Origin: Holophagaceae bacterium
GTDB taxonomy: Bacteria > Acidobacteriota > Holophagae > Holophagales > Holophagaceae
Assembly: GCA_025363715.1 (NCBI GenBank)
Contig: JANYLR010000104.1
Location: forward strand, 42,044-106,043
Length of the DNA: 64,000 bases
Direction: 5' to 3'
Part shown: piece by piece, positions 1-9,664 of the stretch
How positions within the stretch are numbered: position 1 is the first letter of the stretch
Layout: each line of letters starts with the position of its first letter
Translations under genes and position numbers: made by a program
The notes under the pieces: model-generated
Told to the model about the DNA's origin: nothing
Database searches by the model: none
Seen by the model: the letters and a program-made list of their open reading frames with translations, nothing else

Positions 1-1
1 G

Positions 2-211
2 CAGTACCGCCGCACGGCCCAGAACTTCAACCCCATGATGGCGGCCGCGGGAAAGATCACCATCGCCGAAGTGGAGGTCCTGGCCGCCATCGGCGACCTG
101 GAACCAGAACACGTCCATACGCCCAGCATCTACGTCCAGCGCGTCATTCTTGGCGGGCACCAGGAAAAGCGCATCGAACGCCGGACCGTGCGGAAGGGCG
201 GTGCCGCATGA
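2..211 (+). CDS. 3-oxoacid CoA-transferase subunit A, C-terminal fragment (cut by window start)
   Basis: Open frame from base 2 reads [25 protein letters not shown]...[13 protein letters not shown]..., typical of CoA-transferase alpha C-terminus; stop overlaps the ATG of subunit B (ATGA). Confidence 0.88.
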   Translation, partial: QYRRTAQNFNPMMAAAGKITIAEVEVLAAIGDLEPEHVHTPSIYVQRVILGGHQEKRIERRTVRKGGAA

Positions 212-852
212 CCTGGACACGGGAGGAGATCGCCCAGCGGGCGGCGCAGGAAATCCAGGATGGCTACTACGTGAACCTGGGCATTGGCATGCCGACCCTG
301 GTGGCCAACTACATCCCGGCCGGCAAGCGGGTGGTGCTGCAGTCGGAGAACGGCCTGCTGGGCATCGGCCCCTATCCCGCCGAAGAGGACTTGGATCCTG
401 ATCTGATCAATGCCGGCAAGGAGACCATCACCATGATCCCCGGCGCCGCCCTGTTCAGCAGCGCCGAGTCCTTCGCCATGATCCGGGGCGGCCACATCGA
501 TCTGGCCATCCTGGGGGGCATGGAAGTCTCCGCCACCGGGGATCTGGCCAACTGGGTCATCCCCGGCAAGATGGTCAAGGGCATGGGCGGCGCCATGGAC
601 CTGGTGCACGGCGCCAAGCGCATCGTGGTCATCATGGATCACGTCAACAAGCAGAGTGAGCCCAAGATCCTCCACCGCTGCACCCTGCCCCTGACGGGCC
701 GGGGGGTGGTCCACCGGATCATCACCGACCGGGCCGTGCTGGATGTGACGCCGGAGGGGCTGCTGCTGGTGGAACTGGCCCCGGGGCACACGGTCGCGGA
801 CATCCGAAACAGCACGGAGCCGCCCCTGAGCGTGGCGTCCGGGCTGGTCTAG
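208..852 (+). CDS. scoB: 3-oxoacid CoA-transferase subunit B
   Basis: [37 protein letters not shown]...[10 protein letters not shown] typical of CoA-transferase beta subunits. Confidence 0.93.
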   Translation: MTWTREEIAQRAAQEIQDGYYVNLGIGMPTLVANYIPAGKRVVLQSENGLLGIGPYPAEEDLDPDLINAGKETITMIPGAALFSSAESFAMIRGGHIDLAILGGMEVSATGDLANWVIPGKMVKGMGGAMDLVHGAKRIVVIMDHVNKQSEPKILHRCTLPLTGRGVVHRIITDRAVLDVTPEGLLLVELAPGHTVADIRNSTEPPLSVASGLV

Positions 853-861
853 GTGGCTGCC

Positions 862-1644
862 ATGCTGAAGGGGAAGGTCGCCCTGATCACCGGGTCCACC
901 AGCGGCATAGGCCTGGGCATCGCCCGGGCTCTGGCCGCCCAGGGCTGCGGCGTCATGCTCAACGGGTTCGGCGATGCCGCGGCCATTGAGCGGTTGTGCT
1001 TGGAACTGTCGGAACAGCACGGTGCCCCAGTGGCCTACAACCGAGCCGACCTGACCCACCCCGCCGAGATCGAGACCCTGGTGGCGGATGCGGTGGCGCA
1101 GATGGGTGGCCTCGACATCCTGGTGAACAACGCGGGCATCCAGCACACGGCCCCGGTGGAGGAGTTTCCGCCCGAAAAGTGGGATGCCATCCTGGCCGTC
1201 AACCTCTCCGCGTCCTTCCACACGATCCACCACGCCCTGCCGCATATGAAAGCGAAAGGGTGGGGCCGGATCCTCAATATCGCCTCCGTGCACGGCCTGG
1301 TGGCCTCGCCCAACAAAGCGGCCTACGTGGCGGCCAAGCACGGCCTGGTGGGGTTGACCAAGGTGGTGGCCCTGGAGACGGCCGGGCTCGGGATCACCTG
1401 CAACGCCATCTGCCCCGGCTGGACCCGCACCGAGCTGATCGAGCCCCAGATCCTGGCCAAGGCCCAGGCCCTGGGCGTGGGCCTCGAGGCGGGCGGCCAG
1501 GCCCTCCTGGCGGAAAAGCAGCCTTCGCGGCAGTTCGTCAGCATCGAGCAGATCGGCCAGCTGGCGGTGTTTCTTTGCTCCAGTGCCGCGGTCCAGATCA
1601 CGGGGACGGCCGTCCCCATCGATGGTGGGTGGACGGCCCAGTAG
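862..1644 (+). CDS. SDR-family dehydrogenase, likely 3-hydroxybutyrate dehydrogenase
   Basis: MLKGKVALITGSTSGIGLGIARAL, NNAGIQ, YVAAKHGLVGLTK; adjacent to CoA-transferase. Start taken at the ATG at 862 rather than the track start at 853. Confidence 0.88.
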   Translation: MLKGKVALITGSTSGIGLGIARALAAQGCGVMLNGFGDAAAIERLCLELSEQHGAPVAYNRADLTHPAEIETLVADAVAQMGGLDILVNNAGIQHTAPVEEFPPEKWDAILAVNLSASFHTIHHALPHMKAKGWGRILNIASVHGLVASPNKAAYVAAKHGLVGLTKVVALETAGLGITCNAICPGWTRTELIEPQILAKAQALGVGLEAGGQALLAEKQPSRQFVSIEQIGQLAVFLCSSAAVQITGTAVPIDGGWTAQ

Positions 1645-1796
1645 GCCCGAATGGACGGCTCACACGGTTCGAACGCTGGCCTCCGAAGCCAAAGGTCGCT
1701 GTAACCCTGGTGCCACGGTCAGTCAGGCGAAGGAGCGTTGGCCAGAGGACTCGACCTTGATCTCAATCCCGTTCGAAGCCATGATGGAAGACCGTA

Positions 1797-1873
1797 GTAC
1801 CCGTAGCTCAGTTGGATAGAGCGTTGGCCTCCGAAGCCAAAGGTCGCTGGTTCGATTCCAGTCGGGTGCACCA
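1797..1873 (+). tRNA. tRNA-Arg (anticodon CCG)
   Basis: Cloverleaf: acceptor GTACCCG/CGGGTGC (one T-G wobble), anticodon arm TTGGC-CTCCGAA-GCCAA, T-arm CTGG-TTCGATT-CCAG, encoded CCA. Confidence 0.95.
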
Positions 1874-2108
1874 AACAAGCCCCTGAAACCCTTGAATATC
1901 AATGGTTTTGGGGGTTTGTTCTATCTACCAAAGAGCTTGGGCTTCACCCGCAGGTGATGTCTATGTGTTGATTCTACCAGCGTGGCTGCACCATATTTAC
2001 CACGGTCGAATCTTCTTAGAGTGAGTGGGGGCGAGGGTTTGCCGCTGTTGAGACCTTCTGGGAGTCTTGCAGGGGGCGCTCCACCTTGATTCCGGGCTAA
2101 CGGGAACC

Positions 2109-2136
2109 GGCTTTGGCCCGCTGCGCGGGCAAAGCC
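2109..2136. repeat. GC-rich inverted repeat (GGCTTTGgCCCGC-tgc-GCGGGCAAAGCC)
   Basis: Near-perfect stem with one bulged base, read directly. Confidence 0.55.
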
Positions 2137-2548
2137 TGTTCCACATAGAACTATCAAGGGTCTTGACGTTTGAGTGGCGTGGAACAACACCCGTCAGGCG
2201 ATGAGGTGGTCTACCAGTTCAAGGATGAGGTGAGGCACACGAAATTGCTTCCTATCCCGCTAGAGCCTCGGGCTCTGGTTACCAATAGGAGCAACCGTGG
2301 TTCTTCCTCCTTGCAGCCGCAGCCCAACTTTCTACTTCATTAGACAACGGAGGTCATGGACCGCCGGGAGCTTGGCTCCCGGCCCGATGGGCGACCAGGA
2401 ACAAACAGCGGCATATGGGTCCAGAGGACCACCCATGCCATCAGTCATCGCCGCAGCCCTGTCCATCTCAGTTCAACAACATGGGGTGGTAAGTGAATCC
2501 AGAGTGGCTACCACTCCGAACCCAATTCTCAATTCATGGAGAAATCGA

Positions 2549-3208
2549 ATGCCCGAAACGAAGCCCGCAGTGTCCACCTATAGGACCACCAAGCGGAAAA
2601 CCCCTGTATGGGTGCCAGCCACTGGAACCTCAAAGACCCGTATCAAGAAAGCCCGGTTCTACCTGAAGGGGAAGGCTTGGGTGCCCGCTGATCCCCGTGA
2701 TGGTGACAAGGCAATGCTGGTGGTCGTCTGCAACCTTAGGCGCTACCTCGAACTGAGTGCGGCTATGACCGTGACCCTCATTCAAGAACACTACAACCCT
2801 CGCTGCATCACATCGGGCGGTCATTCATGGGGTTGGAGCAGTCAGGACATTCTCAAGAAATACAGTCAGGCAGGTAAGCGCGGGATGTATCCGACCCTCG
2901 GCGTAGAAGACCCGAAAGCCAAGGCGAAGGTAAACAAGATGGACCTACATCGGCAATTCAAGGCATTTTGGAAGAAGCATGTGAATCCCGGTGGATGCTG
3001 CACTCCCGCAGAAGTCAGGGAAGCCTTCATCCGGTTCCGTGGTGGTGAAGCTGTCACTGCCAACATGCTGAGTCGGGTCATCAAGGCAGTCACGGGCAAT
3101 GAACCCGTCAGACCATTCGGTGAGAAGTTTTACCGAGGCTTTCACATTGTAGAGACGCATTTGGGGTTTATAAGAGATGCCACTAAGCAACAGCAACTGA
3201 TCGCCTAA
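2549..3208 (+). CDS. Hypothetical protein inside the tRNA-Arg element
   Basis: ORF 2297..3208; more plausible ATG at 2549 (MPETKPAVSTYRTTKRKTPVW...); no family confidently recognised. Confidence 0.5.
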   Translation: MPETKPAVSTYRTTKRKTPVWVPATGTSKTRIKKARFYLKGKAWVPADPRDGDKAMLVVVCNLRRYLELSAAMTVTLIQEHYNPRCITSGGHSWGWSSQDILKKYSQAGKRGMYPTLGVEDPKAKAKVNKMDLHRQFKAFWKKHVNPGGCCTPAEVREAFIRFRGGEAVTANMLSRVIKAVTGNEPVRPFGEKFYRGFHIVETHLGFIRDATKQQQLIA

Positions 3209-3641
3209 GCCGCACAGCGAAATTGAAGATTGCCGTGAGCGTCTTGATGGTGTTGTTGACATAGGTTCCAGAGCATTCGGCTTCAAGCATCCGGACTCTA
3301 AGATCCATGACATGAGAGGTGCTTACCCGATTGATGGGCATGGTCCCGATGACCGGAACCACCCAATTCCGGAGTGCAGATTCAGCGCTCTTGTAATGAC
3401 CTTGCGAGAAGATGGAGCGGTTCACCCGCAGCCACTCCTGGATGAGGTCTTGAACGGGCTTGAACCGAGTTGGACGCTTCAGGAGCCCGTCTACAAGTTC
3501 CTTTCGCTTCTCTTCAAGCACACGCCGGGCTGTCGCCAGATCGGTGGCTCGGGTTGAGCCATGTGCCCGCTGCCCGTTGGCACTGATGAGGTAATACCAG
3601 TAGCGTCCCTTTCGGTAGAGCCCTGGATGGGGTGTTGCCAT
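3183..3641 (-). pseudogene. Tyrosine recombinase/integrase, N-terminal part only
   Basis: MATPHPGLYRKGRYWYYLISANGQRAHGSTRATDLATARRVLEEKRKEL...IQEWLRVNRS...TLTAIFNFAV: phage-integrase arm-binding and SAM-like domains; ends at 152 aa with no catalytic R..HxxR..Y region. Confidence 0.78.
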
Positions 3642-3776
3642 GAACCGCCTCCGTGAGAGAGGCGGATGAAGCTCAAAAACTATGGTTTGAAGATTGGATG
3701 CACCACATTTACCACGGCACCGAAAACAGCCGCCTTACCGCTTGCTAGGTAAGGGGTTAGCAGCTTAGACCATCGG

Positions 3777-3821
3777 CTCCGAAGCCAAAGGTCGCTGGTT
3801 CGACCCCAGTCGGGTACACCA
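3777..3821 (+). repeat. Displaced tRNA-Arg(CCG) 3' half (att-type remnant)
   Basis: CTCCGAAGCCAAAGGTCGCTGGTTCGACCCCAGTCGGGTACACCA matches the tRNA 3' half; no 5' half upstream. Confidence 0.88.
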
Positions 3822-3857
3822 ACAAGGCCAGGGGGCCGTATGGCCCCCTGGCCTTGT
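3822..3857 (+). terminator. Strong hairpin directly after the displaced tRNA 3' half
   Basis: Perfect 16-bp stem ACAAGGCCAGGGGGCC-GTAT-GGCCCCCTGGCCTTGT; no long T-run. Confidence 0.6.
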
Positions 3858-3999
3858 CGACGTCTCTGGGATCGAACCAGCGAGTGGATCGCCCGGGATG
3901 GCGTGGTTGACATGAGCGTGCCTGTCGGGTGAATTTCCGGACACGGTCGGTTCTGCCGAGGCTCCTGGGCTACTCTGAACCCCTTGGTTCAGGTGGTGC

Positions 4000-4821
4000 A
4001 TGCGCAAGCCCTTCGCAGTCTCGGTGGTCTCGGTCTCCTTCGTGCTGCTGCACCTGGCCTGCCTCGCGGCCATCTGGCTGGCCTTCTCCTGGAAGCTGGT
4101 GGCCCTATGCGCGGTCATGTACATCATCCGCATGTTCGCCGTCACCGCTGGGTACCACCGCTACTTCAGCCACCGCACCTACAAGCTGGGCCGCATCCCG
4201 CAGTTTTTCCTGGCCGCCCTGGCCCAGACCTCGGCCCAAAAGGGCGTGCTCTGGTGGGCGGCCCACCACCGGCATCATCACCGCTTCTCGGACACTCCCC
4301 AGGACATCCACTCGCCGGTGGCCGATGGCTTCTGGTGGTCCCACATGGGGTGGGTGCTGTCAGACGCGTATGACCGCTACGATGCCAAGTCCATCGAGGA
4401 CTTCGGTCGCTTTCCCGAGCTGCGCTTCCTGGATGCCTACCACTGGCTCTGCCCCTGGCTGCTGGGCACGGCCACCTTCGCCTTCGGGGCCTGGTCGGGT
4501 CTCGGTGCCTGGGAGGCCCTGGTCTGGGGCTTCGTCATCTCCACCGTGCTGCTCTGGCACGGCACCTTCTGCATCAACTCGCTCACCCACGTCTGGGGCA
4601 CCCGCCGGTTCGACACCGGGGACCAGAGCCGCAACAACTTCCTGCTGGCCCTCATCACCCTGGGGGAGGGCTGGCACAACAACCACCACCACTACCAGGC
4701 CAGCTGCCGCCAGGGCATCCGCTGGTGGGAGTTTGATCCCACCTACTACACCCTGAAGCTGCTCAGCTGGGTGCGCATCGTCCGGGACATCCGGACCTTC
4801 CCAGTGTCGGCCCGATCCTGA
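4000..4821 (+). CDS. Acyl-CoA desaturase / fatty acid desaturase
   Basis: Histidine boxes HRYFSH, HHRHHH, HNNHH in MRKPFAVSVVSVSFVLLH... Confidence 0.93.
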   Translation: MRKPFAVSVVSVSFVLLHLACLAAIWLAFSWKLVALCAVMYIIRMFAVTAGYHRYFSHRTYKLGRIPQFFLAALAQTSAQKGVLWWAAHHRHHHRFSDTPQDIHSPVADGFWWSHMGWVLSDAYDRYDAKSIEDFGRFPELRFLDAYHWLCPWLLGTATFAFGAWSGLGAWEALVWGFVISTVLLWHGTFCINSLTHVWGTRRFDTGDQSRNNFLLALITLGEGWHNNHHHYQASCRQGIRWWEFDPTYYTLKLLSWVRIVRDIRTFPVSARS

Positions 4822-5288
4822 TGGGGTGGGTGGTTCGGCGGATCCGGGAGCCCATCCTCGGGATGCTCGGACAGGGGCTCAGTCCGGAAGGGCTCGCCTG
4901 GAGCCTGGCGGTGGGCTTGGCTCTCGGCGTCATTCCCCTGTTCGGAACCTCCACGGTGCTCTGCGTGGGCGCTGCCTTCGCCTTCCGGCTCAACCAGGCC
5001 GCCATCCAGCTGGCGAACTACTTCGCGTACCCCCTTCAGCTTCTGTTGATCCTGCCCTTCATTCGCATGGGCGAGCGGATCTTCGGCCTGCCGCACCTGC
5101 CCCTGTCCCTCTCCCAGCTGCAGGCGGCCCTGCGGGCGGACACCTGGGGCACCCTGCAGCTGTTCTGGACCACCCTCTGGCACGCCAGCGTGGCCTGGCT
5201 GCTGGTGGTGCCGATTCCGGTGGTGCTGCTGGCCTGGGGACTGACCCCGGTCTTCCGTGGCGGTGTGAGGACCTTCCGCCGGCCCTGA
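4821..5288 (+). CDS. DUF2062 domain-containing membrane protein
   Basis: SPEGLAWSLAVGLALGVIPLFGTSTVLCVGAAFAFRLNQAAIQLANY is typical of DUF2062. Confidence 0.8.
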   Translation: MGWVVRRIREPILGMLGQGLSPEGLAWSLAVGLALGVIPLFGTSTVLCVGAAFAFRLNQAAIQLANYFAYPLQLLLILPFIRMGERIFGLPHLPLSLSQLQAALRADTWGTLQLFWTTLWHASVAWLLVVPIPVVLLAWGLTPVFRGGVRTFRRP

Positions 5289-5331
5289 GCTCCGGCTAGG
5301 CTGTCTCACTTGGATATTTGGAGAACCGAGC

Positions 5332-6432
5332 ATGAGCGAGTCCCCCGGCCGCAAACCCTCCGTGATCAAGAAGCGCTTCCCCTGGGGCTGGGTGATTCTG
5401 GGGGTCCTCGGCGTGGCGGCCCTCGTAGCCATGGTGGCGGCCAAGGGTGGCCCCGTGACGGTTTCGGTGTCGTCCCCCACGGTCTTCAAGGCCGGAGAGC
5501 GCAACCCCCTGGTGACGGCCTCGGGGTACTTGGTGGCCCGGACCCGGGCCACGCTGTCCAGCAAGGTGCTGGGGCGGGTCAGCTGGCTGGGCGTGCAGGA
5601 GGGCAGCCGGGTGACCAAGGGTCAGGTCCTGGCGCGCCTGGAATCGCCGGATTTGGCGGCGGCCCGGGATCAGGTGAAGGCTCAGCTGGACCAGGCCAAG
5701 GTGGATCTGGACCGGGCGGTGAAGTTGCAGGCCCAGGGCATCCAGGACGCGGCCACCGTGGACAAGCTCCGCAGCCAGAAGCTCACGCTGGAAGCCCAGC
5801 TGGCCTACCAGGATGCGCTGCTGGAGAGCATGACTCTGCGGGCCCCCTTCAGCGGGGTCGTCACCCAGAAGCTGTCGGAAGTGGGCGAGACCGTCGCGCC
5901 GGGCAGCGCCGGTGGCGCCAATGCCATCAACGCCGTCCTGGTCATGGCTGATTTCGACACACTCGAAGTGGAGGTGGAAGTGAACGAGGCCTCCATCGCC
6001 AAGCTCACCCGGGGCATGCCCGCGGAAGTGCGCGTGGATGCCCTGGACGGGCAGGGGGCCAGGTCCAACCTGAAGGGCCGGCTGCGGGAGATCTACCCTA
6101 GCTCCAACCGCCAGAAAGCCGTGGTGGTGGTGCGGGTGGCCTTCGTGGAGAAGGACCCCCTGCTGGTGCCGGACATGGGTGCCAAGGTCACCTTCCTGGG
6201 GGATGCCTACGCCCAGGACGTGGTGGTGCTGGGCCGGGAGCAGGTGAAGAAGGCGGATGGCAAGGCCTTCGTGTGGGCGGTGGAGAACGGCCAGGCCGTC
6301 CAGAAGTTCGTGACGGTACTGGCCGAGAATCCCATCGGCCTGGAAGTTGGCGACCTGGCCAAGGACGCGAAGCTGATCGTCGCGCCGCCGGAAGCGCTGA
6401 AGCCCGGCGCCAAGGTCAAGGTCAAGAACTGA
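5332..6432 (+). CDS. HlyD/RND-type periplasmic adaptor subunit
   Basis: N-terminal TM, LSSKVLGRVSWLGVQEGSRVTKGQVLARLESPDLAAARDQVKAQLDQAKVDLDRA..., LRAPFSGVVTQK. Confidence 0.92.
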   Translation: MSESPGRKPSVIKKRFPWGWVILGVLGVAALVAMVAAKGGPVTVSVSSPTVFKAGERNPLVTASGYLVARTRATLSSKVLGRVSWLGVQEGSRVTKGQVLARLESPDLAAARDQVKAQLDQAKVDLDRAVKLQAQGIQDAATVDKLRSQKLTLEAQLAYQDALLESMTLRAPFSGVVTQKLSEVGETVAPGSAGGANAINAVLVMADFDTLEVEVEVNEASIAKLTRGMPAEVRVDALDGQGARSNLKGRLREIYPSSNRQKAVVVVRVAFVEKDPLLVPDMGAKVTFLGDAYAQDVVVLGREQVKKADGKAFVWAVENGQAVQKFVTVLAENPIGLEVGDLAKDAKLIVAPPEALKPGAKVKVKN

Positions 6433-7154
6433 TGAATACCGACCGCTTCGACCTAGGCGGGGGTACGCCCATCATCACCCTCCGCGATATCGCCAAGAGC
6501 TACTGGCGGGAGGCGCTGGAGATCCCGGTGCTCCAGGGCATCGATCTGGAGATCCCGGCCGGAGCCTACGTCGCCCTGATGGGCCCCTCTGGCAGCGGGA
6601 AGACCACCCTGCTGAACCTCATCGCGGGCATCGACCGGCCCACGGGCGGGTCGCTGGAAGTCTGCGGGCACGAGCTGAACGGCCTCGATGACGATCAGCT
6701 GGCCTCCTGGCGGAACCTGCATGTGGGCTTCATCTTCCAGAACTACAACCTGGTGCCGGTGCTGAACGCCTTCGAGAACGTGGAACTGCCCCTCCTGGTG
6801 TCCGGCGCCGGCCGCCGGGAACGGCGGGAACGGGTGGAGCGGGCCCTCACTCTGGTGAACCTCACAGACAAGCTGCAGAACTATCCCCGGCAGCTGAGCG
6901 GCGGCCAGGAACAGCGGGTGGCCATCGCCCGGGCCATCGTGACGGACCCGGATCTGCTGGTGGCCGACGAGCCCACGGGCGCCCTGGACGCGAAAAATGC
7001 CGAGGAGGTGCTGGGCCTCATGGAACGCCTTAACACAGAGTTCGGCAAGACCATTGTGATGGTCACGCATGACCCGAAAGCCGCGCACCACGCGCGCCAC
7101 CAGATTCATTTGGAGAAGGGCGTACTGGACAAGGCCGTCGAGGTGAACCGATGA
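6432..7154 (+). CDS. ABC transporter ATP-binding protein (MacB/LolD type)
   Basis: Walker [10 protein letters not shown], signature [15 protein letters not shown], Walker [16 protein letters not shown] at 6432 overlaps upstream stop. Confidence 0.94.
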   Translation: MNTDRFDLGGGTPIITLRDIAKSYWREALEIPVLQGIDLEIPAGAYVALMGPSGSGKTTLLNLIAGIDRPTGGSLEVCGHELNGLDDDQLASWRNLHVGFIFQNYNLVPVLNAFENVELPLLVSGAGRRERRERVERALTLVNLTDKLQNYPRQLSGGQEQRVAIARAIVTDPDLLVADEPTGALDAKNAEEVLGLMERLNTEFGKTIVMVTHDPKAAHHARHQIHLEKGVLDKAVEVNR

Positions 7155-7170
7155 AGGCCAGGGGCGCCTG

Positions 7171-8337
7171 ATGCGCTGGCTGGCGCTCATCTGGAAGAGC
7201 CTCATGCGCTCCAAGCGGCGCACGCTGCTCATCGTGGGCAGCCTGATCCTGTCGGTCTTCACCGTGGCGGTGCTGCAGAGCCTGCTGACCACCTTGAACG
7301 CCGTGACCAACAACCCCAACTCCAGCAACCGGCTGGTGGTGCGCCACAAGAGCGGCCTGACCCAGATGCTGCCCCGCAGCTACGAGGCCTACCTGCGCCA
7401 GCAGCCGGAGGTGGAGACGGTCTGCGCCCTCCAGTGGTTCGGCGGCTACTACCAGGATCCCCGGAACTTCTTCGCCAACTTCGCCAGCGACGAGACCACG
7501 CTGTTCCAGACCTTCCGGGAGGAATTCGGCGTCGCGGGCATCACCGAGGCCCAGATCAAGGAGTACCTGCGGGATGGCGCGGGCTGCATCGTGGGTGAAA
7601 GCCTGGCCAAGAAGAACGGCTGGAAGGTGGGGGACGTGGTGCCGCTCACAGGGACCATCTTCCCCATCAACCCTCGCCTCACCATCCGCATCATCTACAA
7701 GAGCCCCAAGCCTTCGGACGAGAACGTGCTGCACTTCCACTACAAGGTGCTGGAGGAGGGCGTGTCCTACATGAAGGGCCTGGTGGGCTCGTTCTGGGTG
7801 CGGACCCACCGGCCCGAGGACATCCCCCGGTTCATTGAGCGGGTGGATCGGCGCTACGCCAACAGCGCCTACGAAACGCTCACGGAAACCGAAAACGCCT
7901 TCAACCTCAGCTTCGTGAAGATGCTCGGCAACATCGGGGCCATCATCCAGGGCATCACCGCGGCCGTGGTGGTGGCCATCCTCATCGTCACGGGCAACAC
8001 CATGGCCACGGCCATCCGGGAGCGCACCACCGAGATCGCCGTGTTCCGGGCCATGGGCTTCTCCGCCCGCCGGGTGCTGCTGCTGCTGCTGTCGGAAGGC
8101 ATACTCCTGGTGGGCGTCGGAGGCTGCCTCGGCGTGCTGCTGGCGAACCTCGCCGCCGGCGGGGTACGGGAATCCCTGGGCATGGCCATGCCCTTCTTCG
8201 CCGACTTCGCCATCCTGCCGGACACCGCCCTGGTCTGCCTGGCGGGGGCCCTGGCCGTCGGACTCCTGGCTACCTTCATCCCGGCCTATGCTGCGACGCG
8301 CCGTCCCATCACGGATGGGCTGAAAGCCATCGGATGA
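7171..8337 (+). CDS. ABC transporter permease (FtsX/MacB type)
   Basis: N-terminal TM, periplasmic domain, C-terminal ERTTEIAVFRAMGFSARRVLLLLLSEG. Confidence 0.92.
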   Translation: MRWLALIWKSLMRSKRRTLLIVGSLILSVFTVAVLQSLLTTLNAVTNNPNSSNRLVVRHKSGLTQMLPRSYEAYLRQQPEVETVCALQWFGGYYQDPRNFFANFASDETTLFQTFREEFGVAGITEAQIKEYLRDGAGCIVGESLAKKNGWKVGDVVPLTGTIFPINPRLTIRIIYKSPKPSDENVLHFHYKVLEEGVSYMKGLVGSFWVRTHRPEDIPRFIERVDRRYANSAYETLTETENAFNLSFVKMLGNIGAIIQGITAAVVVAILIVTGNTMATAIRERTTEIAVFRAMGFSARRVLLLLLSEGILLVGVGGCLGVLLANLAAGGVRESLGMAMPFFADFAILPDTALVCLAGALAVGLLATFIPAYAATRRPITDGLKAIG

Positions 8338-9563
8338 TCCTGGGTCTGCTCATCCTCCTGCCTCTGGCGGCCTATCTGGCCTGGCTGGTGTGGGCCCTGG
8401 TGGCCTACCCCATTCCGCTCAGCTACAACCTGCGCTCCCTCTGGCAGCGCAAGGTCTCGAGCCTTAGCACGGCCTCGGCCATCGCGCTGGTGGTGGGCAT
8501 CTTCGTGGTGGTGCTGAGCCTGGCCCAGGGGCTCTCCGTGGCCTTCATCAGCAGCGGCCGGCCGGACCAGGCCCTGGTCCTGCGGCCCAATGCCCGCTTC
8601 GAGCTGAACAGCTCCCTTGAACGGGAGCGGGTCCGCATCCTCAAGGTCCATCCCCTGGTGCAACGGGATGGCGATGTTCCCATGGTCAGTGCGGAGTGCG
8701 TGGTGGTGAAGCTCTTCCCCATGGCCGATGGCACCGATAACAACGTGACCGTGCGGGGGCTCGAGCGCATGGGCATCAGCCTGCGGCCCCAGGTGCGCCT
8801 GGTGCAGGGGCGCTGGTTCCGCCCCGGCATCAGCGAGGTGGTGGTCCCCCGCAAGATGCAGGGTCGGTTCCCGGGCATGGAGGTGGGCCGCAGCCTCCGC
8901 ATGGGCGGCCGGGACTGGCAGATCGTCGGCGCCTTTGATGCCGGCGGCGCCAGCTACGAGAGCGAGGTCTGGTCGGATGTGAACGACGTGATGCAGGCCT
9001 TCCGACGGGAGGCGTATTCCGTGCTGTTGGCCCGGCTGGAGAGCCCCGAGCGGGTGACAGGCTTCGCCAAGGCCGTGGAGGATGATAAGCGGCTGAAGCT
9101 GGACGTGGTCCGGGAGACGGACTATTTCAAGGAGCTCACCAAGGCCGGGGACCCCATCAAGATCCTGGGCAACCTCATCACCCTGATCCTCACGGGGGCG
9201 GCCATTTTCGCGGCCATGAACACGATGTACGCCGCCGTGGCCGGGCGCACCAAAGAAATCGGCACCCTCCGGGCCCTGGGCTTCCGCCAGCGGGAGATCC
9301 TGGCCAGCTTCCAGTGGGAGAGCATCTTCCTTTGCCTGACCGGGGGCCTCCTTGGCTCGGGCCTGGCCCTCTTCGCCAACGGCATCCAGACCGGCACCAC
9401 CAGCTTCGAGACCTTCAGCGACGTGAGCTTCGCCTTCACCATCACCCCAGGTCTCATGGCCCAGGGCGTGGCCTTCAGCCTGGTGATGGGGCTGCTGGGG
9501 GGATTGTTGCCGGCCTGGCGGGCCAGCCGCATCCCGTTGACGGAGGCAATGAAGGGAGGGTGA
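8334..9563 (+). CDS. ABC transporter permease (FtsX/MacB type)
   Basis: AAVAGRTKEIGTLRALGFRQREILASFQWES; overlaps previous permease by 4 bp. Confidence 0.92.
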   Translation: MILGLLILLPLAAYLAWLVWALVAYPIPLSYNLRSLWQRKVSSLSTASAIALVVGIFVVVLSLAQGLSVAFISSGRPDQALVLRPNARFELNSSLERERVRILKVHPLVQRDGDVPMVSAECVVVKLFPMADGTDNNVTVRGLERMGISLRPQVRLVQGRWFRPGISEVVVPRKMQGRFPGMEVGRSLRMGGRDWQIVGAFDAGGASYESEVWSDVNDVMQAFRREAYSVLLARLESPERVTGFAKAVEDDKRLKLDVVRETDYFKELTKAGDPIKILGNLITLILTGAAIFAAMNTMYAAVAGRTKEIGTLRALGFRQREILASFQWESIFLCLTGGLLGSGLALFANGIQTGTTSFETFSDVSFAFTITPGLMAQGVAFSLVMGLLGGLLPAWRASRIPLTEAMKGG

Positions 9564-9664
9564 CCCACACCTTCCTGATTCCCTCCTCGTCGGGAGGCAT
9601 TGACCAACCTCAGTTAACGAGGCATATTGAGGTGTGCCATTTTTCTCCTAACCCGGAGGCCCCT

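Larger units (their letters stand above)
1829..3821. mobile_element. Decayed integrated element in tRNA-Arg(CCG); ends defined by a direct repeat of the tRNA 3' half
   Basis: 27-bp identity CTCCGAAGCCAAAGGTCGCTGGTTCGA at 1829-1855 and 3777-3803, continuing to CACCA with 3 mismatches; a truncated tyrosine recombinase lies next to the downstream copy. Confidence 0.8.

Noticed and set aside
130-1341. 403-aa minus-strand ORF
   Set aside because: Antisense to scoB and the SDR gene; His/Gly/Gln-rich high-GC shadow ORF
3740-3821. Possible second tRNA gene
   Set aside because: Only the 3' half matches; upstream sequence cannot form acceptor and D arms, so it is an att-type remnant
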